From assembly GCF_002934325.1 (NCBI RefSeq), contig NZ_PTIV01000006.1:62001-126000 (forward strand): a stretch of DNA of 64,000 nucleotides. The letters run 5' to 3'. The notes beneath the pieces are model-generated. The model was not told where the DNA came from. It made no database searches and was given only the letters and a program-made list of their open reading frames with translations. Source of the DNA: Marinobacter persicus (lineage in GTDB: Bacteria; Pseudomonadota; Gammaproteobacteria; Pseudomonadales; Oleiphilaceae). Within the stretch, counting starts at the first letter, position 1; every line of letters begins with the position of its first letter. Below, one piece after another: positions 47,338 to 57,589 of this stretch. The translations under genes were made by a program, and so were the position numbers.

Positions 47338-47711
47338 TGTGTAACTCCTTTGTGTGTTGGAATAATCCTAGGATAGTACCCGCAAGGTACCGGGAAAAGC
47401 CTGTTTGCATTCTGACGGTGATCAAGCGCAATGAAAAGCCTGGCAAGAGGCTTTGACTGGCCCCGTTGCGCCACTATGCTTCAAGAGCCGCTTGAAGAAA
47501 TTGTCTGTCGCATCACTTTGATCAGTACATTTCTTGCAGAAACAAATTGACAAGCGCTCGTTTTTTTCTCATCGTGTGAATCACGATTCAAACAGTTGTA
47601 TGAATTTTGGATCGAATGATCGGACAGTGACCGAAGTCTCGCTGCCCAGCCGTTGCCCGGAGTCTCCGCAGGCAAGGCCGGCAGTTCCAAACACAACCTG
47701 GAGATCAGTTG
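47338..47711. other. 374-bp divergent regulatory region, usp-fadB
   Basis: No gene is supported here. Toward the usp gene (minus strand) there is TTGATCACCGTCAG (47412-47425), an FNR/ANR box with one good half. Toward fadB there is TTGACA at 47547-47552, without a good -10, and a 20-bp palindrome at 47586-47605. The fadB leader is about 100 bases. Confidence 0.6.
47586..47605 (+). promoter_or_regulatory. 20-bp palindrome, candidate fatty-acid regulator operator
   Basis: ATTCA-N10-TGAAT with inner ACA/TGT symmetry gives 16 of 20 symmetric positions. It lies 107 bp before fadB, downstream of a TTGACA element. It contains CAAAC, part of the site of PsrA, a TetR-type fatty-acid sensor of pseudomonads; identity of the regulator is a guess. 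Confidence 0.45.
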
Positions 47712-49859
47712 ATGATTTACGAAGGTAAAGCCATCACGGTTAAAGAGATGGAAGGCGGGATTGCCCAGTTGAACTTCGACTTGCAAGGCGAGTCAGTCAA
47801 CAAGCTTAACCGACTTGCTCTCGAAGAGTTGCACGCGGCAACCGATGCCGTTAAAGCCCGGAATGATCTGAAGGGCATGGTGGTAACCAGCTCAAAGGAC
47901 AGTTTCATCGTCGGTGCTGATATCACCGAATTTACCGGTCTGTTTGCAGGTCCGGAAGAGGACATCATTGCCAAGACCAAGCAGGCCAATGATATTTTCA
48001 GTGCCATTGAGGATCTGCCGTTTCCCACTGTCACGGCCATCAATGGCATCGCCCTGGGTGGCGGTCTTGAGCTGGCGCTTTCAACCGATTACCGCGTTAT
48101 GGCCCCCAAGGCCAAGATTGGCTTGCCGGAAGTGAAGCTCGGCATCTTCCCGGGCTTTGGCGGTACCGTGCGTCTGTCCCGCCTGGTGGGTGTGGATAAT
48201 GCCATTGAGTGGATTGCCGGCGGCACCGAAAACCGCGCCGATGCGGCCCTGAAAGTAGGTGCCGTGGATTCGGTGGTGGAAGTTGAAAAGCTGGTGGAAT
48301 CAGCCGTTGCCATCATCAACCAGTGCAACGAAGGCAAGCTGGACTACCAGGCGCGTCGCGAAGAGAAGAAAGGCAAGATCAAGCTCAACGCCATGGAAAG
48401 CATGATGGCGTTTGAAACCGCCAAAGGGTTCGTGGCAGGGAAGGCCGGCAAGAACTATCCGGCCCCGGTCGAAGCCATCAAGGCCATGCAGAAGCATGCC
48501 GGTATGACCCGCGACAAAGCCATTGAAGTCGAGGCCAAGGGCTTCGCCAAGATGGCCAAGACCAACGTCGCAGCGTGCCTGGTCGGGCTGTTCCTGAATG
48601 ACCAGGCCCTGAAGAAAAAGGCCGGTGCCTGGTCGAAAGAAGCCTCTGAGGTAAACCTGGCAGCGGTGCTGGGTGCCGGTATCATGGGCGGTGGCGTGGC
48701 TTATCAGTCCGCGCTGAAAGGCACACCGATCCTGATGAAAGACATCAATCAGGACGGTATTGCCCTCGGCCTGAAGGAAGCCAAGAAGCTGCTGAGCAAG
48801 CGGGTCGAGAAGGGCAAGATGGACGCCGGCAAGATGGCCGACGTGCTGAACAGCATTACGCCGACGCTGAATTACGGTGATTTCAAGAACGTAGACTTGG
48901 TTGTTGAAGCGGTTGTTGAAAATCCGAAGGTGAAAGACGCGGTGCTTCGTGAGACCGAAGAGGCGGTTCGGGAAGACACCATCCTGACCTCCAACACCTC
49001 CACCATCTCCATCGACAAACTGGCGGCTAACCTCAAGCGTCCGGAGAATTTCTGCGGCATGCACTTCTTTAACCCGGTGCACATGATGCCCCTGGTTGAG
49101 GTGATCCGTGGCGAGAAGACCTCCGACCGGGCCATTGCCACTACCGTGGCCTATGCCAAGGCCATGGGCAAAACCCCGATCGTGGTTAATGATTGCCCTG
49201 GCTTCCTGGTGAACCGTGTGCTGTTCCCGTACTTCGGCGGCTTCATCGGCCTGGTTCGTGACGGTGCCGACTTCCAGAAGGTCGACAAGGTCATGGAAAA
49301 GTTTGGCTGGCCCATGGGCCCTGCCTACCTGCTGGATGTGGTGGGCATGGATACCGGCAAGCACGCCGGCGAAGTGATGGCCGAAGGCTTCCCGGACCGG
49401 ATGAAGCATGAGGGCACCACGGCCATTGACGTGATGTTCGACAACAATCGTTATGGCCAGAAAAACGACGTTGGTTTCTACAAGTACGAGCTGGATAAAA
49501 AAGGCAAACAGCAGAAGGTGGTCGATGAAGAGACCTACAAACTGCTGGAGCCGATTGTTCAGGGTAGTAAGGAGTTCGACGAAGACGACATCATCGCCCG
49601 CATGATGATTCCGCTGTGCCTTGAGACGGTCCGCTGCCTGGAAGATGGCATTGTCGAGGACCCGGCGGATGCGGACATGGGCCTGATCTACGGCATCGGT
49701 TTCCCGCCGTTCCGTGGTGGCGCCCTGCGCTATATCGATGATATGGGCGTGGACAAGTTCGTTGAACTGGCAGACAAGTACGCAGATCTCGGGGCGCTTT
49801 ACCACCCGACCGACAAGCTGCGTGAAATGGCCAAGAATGGCGAAACATTCTTTGGTTAA
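47712..49859 (+). CDS. fadB: Fatty acid oxidation complex subunit alpha FadB
   Basis: 715 residues, the length of Pseudomonas FadB. Bifunctional enoyl-CoA hydratase and 3-hydroxyacyl-CoA dehydrogenase of aerobic beta-oxidation. The crotonase half has [32 protein letters not shown] and [19 protein letters not shown] (catalytic glutamates in the last two). The dehydrogenase half starts [16 protein letters not shown] (NAD site) and includes SNTSTISI and [17 protein letters not shown]. The ATG at 47712 is preferred to the TTG just before. 33 bp before fadA. Confidence 0.97.
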   Translation: MIYEGKAITVKEMEGGIAQLNFDLQGESVNKLNRLALEELHAATDAVKARNDLKGMVVTSSKDSFIVGADITEFTGLFAGPEEDIIAKTKQANDIFSAIEDLPFPTVTAINGIALGGGLELALSTDYRVMAPKAKIGLPEVKLGIFPGFGGTVRLSRLVGVDNAIEWIAGGTENRADAALKVGAVDSVVEVEKLVESAVAIINQCNEGKLDYQARREEKKGKIKLNAMESMMAFETAKGFVAGKAGKNYPAPVEAIKAMQKHAGMTRDKAIEVEAKGFAKMAKTNVAACLVGLFLNDQALKKKAGAWSKEASEVNLAAVLGAGIMGGGVAYQSALKGTPILMKDINQDGIALGLKEAKKLLSKRVEKGKMDAGKMADVLNSITPTLNYGDFKNVDLVVEAVVENPKVKDAVLRETEEAVREDTILTSNTSTISIDKLAANLKRPENFCGMHFFNPVHMMPLVEVIRGEKTSDRAIATTVAYAKAMGKTPIVVNDCPGFLVNRVLFPYFGGFIGLVRDGADFQKVDKVMEKFGWPMGPAYLLDVVGMDTGKHAGEVMAEGFPDRMKHEGTTAIDVMFDNNRYGQKNDVGFYKYELDKKGKQQKVVDEETYKLLEPIVQGSKEFDEDDIIARMMIPLCLETVRCLEDGIVEDPADADMGLIYGIGFPPFRGGALRYIDDMGVDKFVELADKYADLGALYHPTDKLREMAKNGETFFG

Positions 49860-49865
49860 CCCTGA

Positions 49866-51068
<1,203 letters not shown>

Positions 51069-51100
51069 TAACCGTTCTTCATTCCTGGCATTCCTGTGAA

Positions 51101-51129
51101 AAGCCCGGCAAACTCGCCGGGCTTTTTTT
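51101..51129 (+). terminator. Rho-independent terminator after fadA
   Basis: Stem AAGCCCGGC/GCCGGGCTT (51101-51109 with 51116-51124), six-base loop, then a T run. Confidence 0.9.
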
Positions 51130-51130
51130 G

Positions 51131-51166
51131 TTTACAGGGTTGTCTTGCAAATCCTGACCCTGTAAA
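51131..51166. repeat. 10-bp perfect inverted repeat upstream of topA
   Basis: TTTACAGGGT (51131-51140) and ACCCTGTAAA (51157-51166) are exact inverted copies with a 16-base spacer, directly after the fadA terminator and about 120 bp before topA. Could be an operator or a second 3' hairpin. Confidence 0.6.
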
Positions 51167-51283
51167 ACAGTGAAGCAACAAACAATGGCAGCCGTCTGTG
51201 TTTTCCAGTTGCCTGATTTTTATGCGAGTTTACGGTTTGTCCAATCGTTAACCGATTGATCGCCAAGGATACAGATTTCCGTT

Positions 51284-53926
51284 ATGGGTAAAAGTCTCGT
51301 TATTGTCGAGTCGCCAGCGAAAGCGAAGACCATCAACAAATACCTCGGTTCGGACTACATCGTGAAGTCCAGTGTGGGGCATATTCGTGACCTTCCGGTC
51401 AGCGGCAGTGGTTCCAAGTCGGACCCCAAAGAACGCGCCCGGCAGGCCGCCATCACCCGTAAGATGAACCCGGAGGAGAAGGCCGAGCATAAGAAGCGCA
51501 AGGCCCGAGAACAGCTGGTGGCCCGCATGGGTGTGGACCCGGATCACGATTGGAACGCCCAATATGAGATTCTGCCCGGCAAGGAAAAGGTGGTCAGTGA
51601 GCTCAAACGGCTGGCCAAGAACGCCGACCATATCTATCTGGCGACGGATTTGGACCGCGAAGGGGAGGCCATTGCCTGGCACCTGCAGGAAACCATTGGC
51701 GGCGAGTCCGACAAATACCGCCGTGTGGTGTTCAACGAGATCACCAAACGGGCGATTCAGGACGCTTTTAAAGACCCGGGCAACCTGGACGGCAATCGCG
51801 TTAATGCCCAGCAGGCTCGCCGGTTCCTGGACCGCGTGGTTGGTTACATGGTGTCGCCCCTGCTGTGGTCAAAGATCGCCCGGGGGCTCTCGGCCGGCCG
51901 TGTACAGTCAGTCGCTGTTCGGCTCATTGTCGAGCGCGAGCGGGAAATCCGTGCCTTTGTGCCGGAAGAGTTCTGGCAACTGCATGCGGACCTCAACGCC
52001 GAAGTGGCGAAGGATCCGGTGCGCTTTGAAGTCACCCGCTACAACGACAAACCTTACCGCCCGAACAACGAATCCCAGAGTAACGAGCATGTTGCCCGCC
52101 TGAAAGAGGGCGCGTTCAAAGTCGCGAAGCGGGAAGACAAGCCAACCCGTTCGCGTCCGTCGGCACCGTTTATTACCTCCACGCTGCAGCAGGCGGCGAG
52201 CAATCGCATGGGGTTCAGCGTCAAGAAAACCATGATGCTGGCCCAGCGGTTGTACGAGGCTGGTTTCATCACTTACATGCGTACCGACTCCACCAACCTG
52301 AGTCAGGACGCCATCATTAGCTGCCGCGAGTTTGTGCAGAAGCAGTTTGGTGAGCGGTATCTGCCGGAGAGCCCCCGGGTTTATGGCAGCCGTGAAGGAG
52401 CCCAGGAAGCTCACGAAGCTATTCGCCCCACCGACGTCACCCGTCGCCCCAGCGATATCAATGGCCTTGAGAAAGATGCAGAGAAGCTGTACGACCTGAT
52501 CTGGCGTCAGTTCATTGCCTGTCAGATGGCCGATGCCGAATTCCTGAGCACGTCCATTGTGGTTGCCAATGGCGATTATGAGCTGCGCACCCGTGGCCGT
52601 ATCATCAAGTTTGAGGGTTTTCTGAAAGCTGCGCCCCAGTCCTCCAAGAAAGACGAGGACCTGGCGCTGCCGGATATCAAGGTGGGCGATGCCCTGGACC
52701 TCAAAAAACTCGACCCGACTCAGCACTTCACCAAGCCGGCACCGCGCTATACCGAAGCCAGCCTGGTCAAGGAGCTGGAAAAGCAGGGCATTGGCCGCCC
52801 TTCCACTTACGCCTCCATCATCTCCACTATCCAGGATCGGGGCTATGTGAAGCTGCAGAACCGCCGCTTCTACGCCGAGAAGATGGGCGAAATTGTCACC
52901 GAGCGGCTGGCCGAGTCCTTCCCGAACCTGATGGACTATGACTTCACGGCTCGCCTGGAAGACGAGCTCGATGAAATCGCCGAAGGGGACATCGACTGGA
53001 AGAAGGTATTGAACGACTTTTACGCCCGTTTCCGTAACCAGCTGGAAGAAGCCGAGAAGTCAGATGGTGGCATGCGCGCCAACAGTCCCACCGAAACCGA
53101 CATCCCGTGTCCCTCTTGTGGCCGGCACATGCAGATTCGTGTCGCCAGCACCGGGGTATTCCTGGGCTGCTCGGGCTATTCATTGCCGCCCAACGAGCGC
53201 TGCAAGACCACCATCAACCTCGTTCCGGGTGATGAGGTTGTCAGTGCTGACGAAGATGTGGAAGGCGAGGGCGAAACCCGCCTTCTGCGCAAGAAGCGTC
53301 GCTGTCCCAAGTGCGGTACCGCGATGGACAGCTATCTGATCGATGAAAAGCGCAAGCTGCACGTTTGTGGTAACCACCCGGATTGTTCCGGTTACGAGGT
53401 GGAAGAGGGTACTTTCCGTATCAAGGGCTATGATGGCCCCACACTGGAATGCGACAAGTGTGGCTCGGAAATGCAACTGAAGACCGGTCGTTTCGGCAAG
53501 TACTTCGGTTGCACCAATGCGGAGTGCAAGAACACCCGCAAGCTGTTGAAAAACGGTGAGCCCGCGCCGCCCAAGATGGACCCGGTGCCCATGCCGGAGC
53601 TGCAATGCCAGAAAGTGGACGATACCTACGTGTTGCGGGATGGTGCGTCCGGTCTGTTCCTGGCAGCCAGTAAGTTCCCGAAAAACCGGGAAACCCGGCC
53701 ACCGCTGGTGATGGAGATCAAGCCGCATCGCAAGGAAATCGACCCCAAGTACGATTACCTGATGGATGCCCCGGAGAAAGACCCCGAGGGTAACCCGACG
53801 GTGATTCGCTACAGCCGGAAGTTCAAGCAGCAGTACGTGATGTCGGAAAAGGACGGCAAGGCGACCGGCTGGTCGGCCTGGTATGAAAACGGGCGCTGGG
53901 TGCCAAAAGACAAGAAGAAAAAGTGA
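51284..53926 (+). CDS. topA: DNA topoisomerase I
   Basis: 880 residues. Type IA enzyme relaxing negative supercoils. Toprim domain: [20 protein letters not shown] and [15 protein letters not shown] (acidic metal triad). The N-terminal part carries the insert around [29 protein letters not shown]. The active-site Tyr lies in [14 protein letters not shown] (about residue 330). Three C-terminal zinc-finger modules start [22 protein letters not shown] and [11 protein letters not shown]; the second cysteine pair of the first is [13 protein letters not shown]. An AAGGA is about 14 bases before the ATG. Confidence 0.97.
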   Translation: MGKSLVIVESPAKAKTINKYLGSDYIVKSSVGHIRDLPVSGSGSKSDPKERARQAAITRKMNPEEKAEHKKRKAREQLVARMGVDPDHDWNAQYEILPGKEKVVSELKRLAKNADHIYLATDLDREGEAIAWHLQETIGGESDKYRRVVFNEITKRAIQDAFKDPGNLDGNRVNAQQARRFLDRVVGYMVSPLLWSKIARGLSAGRVQSVAVRLIVEREREIRAFVPEEFWQLHADLNAEVAKDPVRFEVTRYNDKPYRPNNESQSNEHVARLKEGAFKVAKREDKPTRSRPSAPFITSTLQQAASNRMGFSVKKTMMLAQRLYEAGFITYMRTDSTNLSQDAIISCREFVQKQFGERYLPESPRVYGSREGAQEAHEAIRPTDVTRRPSDINGLEKDAEKLYDLIWRQFIACQMADAEFLSTSIVVANGDYELRTRGRIIKFEGFLKAAPQSSKKDEDLALPDIKVGDALDLKKLDPTQHFTKPAPRYTEASLVKELEKQGIGRPSTYASIISTIQDRGYVKLQNRRFYAEKMGEIVTERLAESFPNLMDYDFTARLEDELDEIAEGDIDWKKVLNDFYARFRNQLEEAEKSDGGMRANSPTETDIPCPSCGRHMQIRVASTGVFLGCSGYSLPPNERCKTTINLVPGDEVVSADEDVEGEGETRLLRKKRRCPKCGTAMDSYLIDEKRKLHVCGNHPDCSGYEVEEGTFRIKGYDGPTLECDKCGSEMQLKTGRFGKYFGCTNAECKNTRKLLKNGEPAPPKMDPVPMPELQCQKVDDTYVLRDGASGLFLAASKFPKNRETRPPLVMEIKPHRKEIDPKYDYLMDAPEKDPEGNPTVIRYSRKFKQQYVMSEKDGKATGWSAWYENGRWVPKDKKKK

Positions 53927-53932
53927 TTTTTG

Positions 53933-54132
53933 GCCACGGAATCCACGGAAGAACACGGAAATAAAAGACGAACAGATTTTTTAGCCACTAAACCCACGAA
54001 AGAACACGAAAGTAAAAGACAGGAAATCCTTTCTTTTATGCGGTTAATCTTTGTTCGTGTTCTTTAGTGGGTTTCGTGGCAAATCGTCTTTGTCTTTATC
54101 TTTTTTCCGTGTCCTTCCGTGGATTCCGTGGC
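53933..54132. repeat. 200-bp nested inverted repeat built from four related modules
   Basis: Four copies of one roughly 28-base unit. Outer pair: 53933-53961 and, inverted, 54104-54132, with one mismatch in 29. Inner pair: 53984-54011 and, inverted, 54054-54080, with two mismatches. Outer and inner units share the pattern GCCAC..AA.CCAC..AAG.ACACG. Both left copies are followed by TAAAAGAC, so the left arm is a diverged tandem repeat. It fills the gap between the converging topA and dehydrogenase genes, and could fold into one long hairpin. Confidence 0.85.
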
Positions 54133-54137
54133 GAATA

Positions 54138-55007
54138 TCAGTCTTTCCGTAGCCTTTGGATGAGGGCGGAGGTATCCCACCGGTTGCCGCCCATATCCTG
54201 CACATCCCCGTAGAACTGATCCACCAGTGCCGTCACCGGCAGCTTGGCGCCGTTACGACGCGCCTCGTCCAGGCAAATGCCCAGATCCTTGCGCATCCAA
54301 TCGACCGCGAAACCGTGATCAAATTCACCGGCAATCATGGTGCCGGAACGGTTTTCCATCTGCCAGGACTGCGCCGCGCCCTTGGAAATCACATCCACCA
54401 CTTTCTGTACATCGAGGCCCGCCTGTTCGGCAAAATGCAGTGCTTCGGATAATCCCTGAACCAGTCCGGCGACGGCAATCTGATTCACCATCTTGGCTTT
54501 CTGACCGCTGCCCACGGGGCCCATCCGGTTGAGTGCCCGGGCGTAGCACTCCAGTACCGGGCGTGACTTCTCAAATACGGCTTCTTCGCCGCCACACATG
54601 ATGGTCAGTTGGCCGTTTTCGGCGCCTTGTTGTCCTCCCGAGACGGGAGCATCCAAAAAGTTCTGTCCGCGCTCTGAGGCGGCTTGTGAGAGCTGTTCGG
54701 CAACCCCGGATGATGCCGTGGTATGGTCGACAAGGATCGCGCCCAGAGGGGCATTGGCGATGATGCCGTCAGGGCCAAGGTAAACCTCGCAGAGGTCCTT
54801 GTCGGCACCTACGCAGGTCAGAACCCAGTCGGCACTGCGAACGGCTTCTGCAACCGTGTCACACACCGCGCCGGGATGCTCGTCGAGCCACTGGCGGGCC
54901 TTGCTGGCTGTCCGGTTCCAGACGGTCACTTGGTGACCGGCAGTCGCCAGGTGGCCGGCCATGGGGTACCCCATGACGCCCAGACCGATAAATGCAATGT
55001 TGGCCAT
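54138..55007 (-). CDS. Beta-hydroxyacid dehydrogenase family oxidoreductase
   Basis: 289 residues; 3-hydroxyisobutyrate dehydrogenase / tartronate semialdehyde reductase family. IAFIGLGVMGYPMAGHL holds the NAD(P)-binding GxGxxG, NFLDAPVSGGQQGAENGQLTIMCGG is the substrate-binding signature, and GSGQKAKMVNQI contains the catalytic Lys (about residue 170). MRKDLGICLDEA is also conserved. The substrate cannot be assigned. AAGGAGC precedes the ATG. It stands alone between the nested repeat and gltA. Confidence 0.9.
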   Translation of the reverse strand: MANIAFIGLGVMGYPMAGHLATAGHQVTVWNRTASKARQWLDEHPGAVCDTVAEAVRSADWVLTCVGADKDLCEVYLGPDGIIANAPLGAILVDHTTASSGVAEQLSQAASERGQNFLDAPVSGGQQGAENGQLTIMCGGEEAVFEKSRPVLECYARALNRMGPVGSGQKAKMVNQIAVAGLVQGLSEALHFAEQAGLDVQKVVDVISKGAAQSWQMENRSGTMIAGEFDHGFAVDWMRKDLGICLDEARRNGAKLPVTALVDQFYGDVQDMGGNRWDTSALIQRLRKD

Positions 55008-55074
55008 GAGTCAGCTCCTTGTGGGAAGTCCGTTAATTGGTGATTGGGTACAGGATAGGATAGTCCAGATACGA

Positions 55075-55102
55075 AAAAAGCCGCTGAAAACAGCGGCTTT
55101 TT
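55075..55102. terminator. Bidirectional terminator, gltA end
   Basis: AAAAAGCCGCTG (55075-55086) and CAGCGGCTTTTT (55091-55102) pair perfectly around AAAA. It follows gltA on the minus strand and is symmetric enough to work both ways. Confidence 0.9.
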
Positions 55103-55125
55103 ATCACGCGATTGAAAAAGTAATT

Positions 55126-56400
55126 TTACTTTTTCGGGTAGTCGCGCTGGGTGTGACCGGTGTACAGCTGACGCGGACGACCGATACGGTTGGCACCGGA
55201 ATTCATTTCGTTCCAGTGAGAGAACCAACCGATGGTGCGCGACAGGGCAAAGATCACGGTAAACATGGAGGTCGGGATGCCGATGGCCTTCAGGATGATG
55301 CCTGAGTAGAAGTCGACGTTCGGGTACAGCTTGCGCTCTACGAAGTAGTCGTCTTCCAGGGCGATCTGCTCCAGGCGCTGGGCGATCTTCAGCTGAGGAT
55401 CGTCTTCCATGCCCAGTTCCTTCAGAACTTCGTGTGCAGTTTCGCGCATAACTTTGGCGCGCGGGTCGAAGTTCTTGTAAACGCGGTGGCCGAAGCCCAT
55501 CAGACGGAACGGATCGTTCTTGTCCTTGGCCTTCTCGATGAATTCCTCGATCTTGGACTCATCGCCGATTTCAGCCAGCATGTCCAGAACCGCTTCGTTG
55601 GCACCGCCGTGAGCCGGGCCCCACAGTGCCGCGATGCCGGAGGCAATACAGGCGTACGGGTTGGCGCCGGTAGAACCTGCCAGACGAACGGTTGAAGTGG
55701 ACGCGTTCTGCTCGTGGTCAGCGTGCAGGATGAAGATCTTGTCCATGGCCTTGGCCAGAACCGGGTTCGGGGTGTAGTCCTCACACGGTACGCCAAACAT
55801 CATGTACAGGAAGTTTTCGGCGTAAGACAGGTCGTTACGCGGGTACATGAACGGCTGGCCGATGGAGTACTTGTAACACCAGGCTGCGATGGTCGGCATC
55901 TTGGCGATCAGGCGATGGCCAGTGATTTCACGCTGCTTGGGGTTAGTGATGTCCATCTGGTCGTGGTAGAACGCAGACAGTGCGCCTACAACGCCACACA
56001 TGATGGCCATCGGGTGCGCGTCACGGCGGAAGCCGTTAAAGAAGTTGCGCATCTGATCGTGCAGCATGCTGTGGTTCTTGATGGTGCTCTTGTACTGCTC
56101 CAGCTGCTCATCAGTTGGCAGCTCGCCGTTCAGCAGCAGGTAGCAGACTTCCAGGAAATCGGAGTTTTCTGCCAGCTGGTTGATCGGATAACCGCGGTGC
56201 AGCAGGACGCCTTCGTTGCCGTCGATGTAGGTGATGGCAGACTCGCACGCTGCTGTGGAAACGAACCCAGGGTCGTAAGTGAAAACGCCTTCCTGAACCA
56301 AGCCGCGAACGTCGATAACGTCAGGGCCGATGGTGCCAGAATAAACCGGTAGCTCAATGGACTTATCTCCCACCGAGAGCGTGGCTTTCCTGTCGGTCAT
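55126..56400 (-). CDS. gltA: Citrate synthase (type I)
   Basis: 424 residues, the hexameric NADH-sensitive type of Gram-negatives. Condenses acetyl-CoA with oxaloacetate. [34 protein letters not shown] opens; catalytic His in [19 protein letters not shown] and [13 protein letters not shown], and Asp in [28 protein letters not shown] lies before the ATG at 56400; an upstream frame extension to 56502 lacks similarity. Divergent from sdhC, with the TCA genes following. Confidence 0.97.
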   Translation of the reverse strand: MTDRKATLSVGDKSIELPVYSGTIGPDVIDVRGLVQEGVFTYDPGFVSTAACESAITYIDGNEGVLLHRGYPINQLAENSDFLEVCYLLLNGELPTDEQLEQYKSTIKNHSMLHDQMRNFFNGFRRDAHPMAIMCGVVGALSAFYHDQMDITNPKQREITGHRLIAKMPTIAAWCYKYSIGQPFMYPRNDLSYAENFLYMMFGVPCEDYTPNPVLAKAMDKIFILHADHEQNASTSTVRLAGSTGANPYACIASGIAALWGPAHGGANEAVLDMLAEIGDESKIEEFIEKAKDKNDPFRLMGFGHRVYKNFDPRAKVMRETAHEVLKELGMEDDPQLKIAQRLEQIALEDDYFVERKLYPNVDFYSGIILKAIGIPTSMFTVIFALSRTIGWFSHWNEMNSGANRIGRPRQLYTGHTQRDYPKK

Positions 56401-56873
56401 GGTGCTCTCCTGTTGATTAGCTGAAGCAGCTTTTCTGCATGTATCAATGCGCCAGAAAGCGCGTAGTTTTCGCAAATCCGGACGCAAAATATAGGGCTTC
56501 ATCTTTTTTTGTCAATGGAAGCGCCAGAAAATCTGCAAATTTTACTAGATACGTAAATCAGGGATATCCCCAATTATAGGGGTTTAACCCCGGTTACGGT
56601 TTGTCAATACTCCGAAAAGAGGGTTTGGATCAGTCTCAATCCAAGCCGCGCACTAGTTTACGCGTTTGTAATCGTAAGGGGTACTCCTTATAATCCTCAG
56701 CCCGGAATCGGGGATGAATCTGTGCGCAGGGCTGCGATCAGCCGTTTGCAGCAAATCATCCGCCCTCCTGAACCGATCGGCTGTCGGTACCGTATCGACA
56801 GTTCGAGACAAACATATCAACCATCCGCTGCCTTCATTGGCCCCGCGGTACCAAAAGAGAGTGTGAGAGCGCT
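56401..56873. other. 473-bp divergent regulatory region, gltA-sdhC
   Basis: No gene is supported. It contains a TTGTAA-N17-TATAAT promoter toward sdhC and, near gltA, a 13-bp perfect palindrome GGGGTTTAACCCC (56579-56591) lying between TTGACA and TATAAT elements that are 23 bases apart on the minus strand. The sdhC leader is about 170 bases and includes CTGTCG/CGACAG, able to form a small hairpin. Confidence 0.65.
56666..56694 (+). promoter_or_regulatory. Sigma-70 promoter of sdhCDAB
   Basis: TTGTAA (56666-56671) and a perfect TATAAT (56689-56694) separated by 17 bases; transcription would start near 56701. Confidence 0.75.
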
Positions 56874-57248
56874 GTGAATAGCAAACGACCAGTAAATCTC
56901 GATCTCGGCAAGTTCCATTTCCCGTTGCCAGCCATTACGTCGATCCTGCATCGCATCAGCGGCATCATCATCTTTGTTGGTGTTGCCTTCCTGTTGTACG
57001 GCCTGGATCTCTCCCTGTCCGGAGAAGATGGCTTCAATCGGGTGAGTGGATTGCTGGACAGCTTCCTTGCCAAGCTGATCATCTGGGGCATTTTGTCTGC
57101 TCTGCTTTACCACCTGGTTGCAGGTATCAAGCACCTGCTTATGGACATGGGTATCGGTGAAGAGCTAGAGAGTGGCCGTCTTGCCGCCAAAGCCACCATC
57201 GTGGTTTCCGTTATTCTCATCATTCTGGCAGGAGTCTGGGTATGGTAA
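56874..57248 (+). CDS. sdhC: Succinate dehydrogenase cytochrome b556 subunit SdhC
   Basis: 124 residues. Membrane anchor carrying haem b and the quinone site with SdhD. NSKRPVNLDLGKFHFPLPAITSILHRISGIIIFVGVAFLL is the family's start (Ser and Arg near the quinone in SILHRISG); the haem-ligating His is in LLYHLVAGIKHLLMDMG. Three membrane helices. GTG start at 56874 with only a weak ribosome binding site. Overlaps sdhD by seven bases. Confidence 0.95.
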   Translation: MNSKRPVNLDLGKFHFPLPAITSILHRISGIIIFVGVAFLLYGLDLSLSGEDGFNRVSGLLDSFLAKLIIWGILSALLYHLVAGIKHLLMDMGIGEELESGRLAAKATIVVSVILIILAGVWVW

Positions 57249-57586
57249 ACAGCGTAACTAACCTCGGGCGCAGTGGCGTTTACGATTGGTTGATCCAGCG
57301 AGTGACCGCCTACGCGCTGGCCCTGTACACAGTGTTCATGCTGGGCTTCATGGTCTTCAACGACATTAACTATGAAACCTGGACTGCATTGTTCGGTCAG
57401 ACCTGGTTCAAGATCTTCAGCCTGTTGGCACTGTTCTCTCTTGGAGCGCACGCGTGGGTAGGTCTGTGGACAGTCACCACCGACTACATCAAGGCCACGC
57501 TTCCGCGTTTTCTCGTTCAGGCTGGTTGTGGTCTGGTGATGTTCGTGTACCTGGTCTGGGGCATTCAGATTCTTTGGGGGCTTTAA
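57242..57586 (+). CDS. sdhD: Succinate dehydrogenase membrane anchor subunit SdhD
   Basis: 114 residues, three membrane helices. VTNLGRSGVYDWLIQRVTAYALALYTVFMLGFM matches the SdhD start, and LGAHAWVGLWTVTTDYIKAT holds the haem His and the conserved Tyr-Asp pair. Starts within the end of sdhC and lies three bases before sdhA. Confidence 0.95.
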   Translation: MVNSVTNLGRSGVYDWLIQRVTAYALALYTVFMLGFMVFNDINYETWTALFGQTWFKIFSLLALFSLGAHAWVGLWTVTTDYIKATLPRFLVQAGCGLVMFVYLVWGIQILWGL

Positions 57587-57589
57587 TCG

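Noticed and set aside
47534-47711. Small gene of about 60 codons before fadB
   Set aside because: No ribosome binding site, runs into fadB in another frame, and covers the candidate operator; composition is not coding-like.
53927-54137. CRISPR-like array after topA, because of repeated 28-base units
   Set aside because: The four units are two direct and two inverted, diverged, with unequal spacers and no cas genes; this is a nested inverted repeat.
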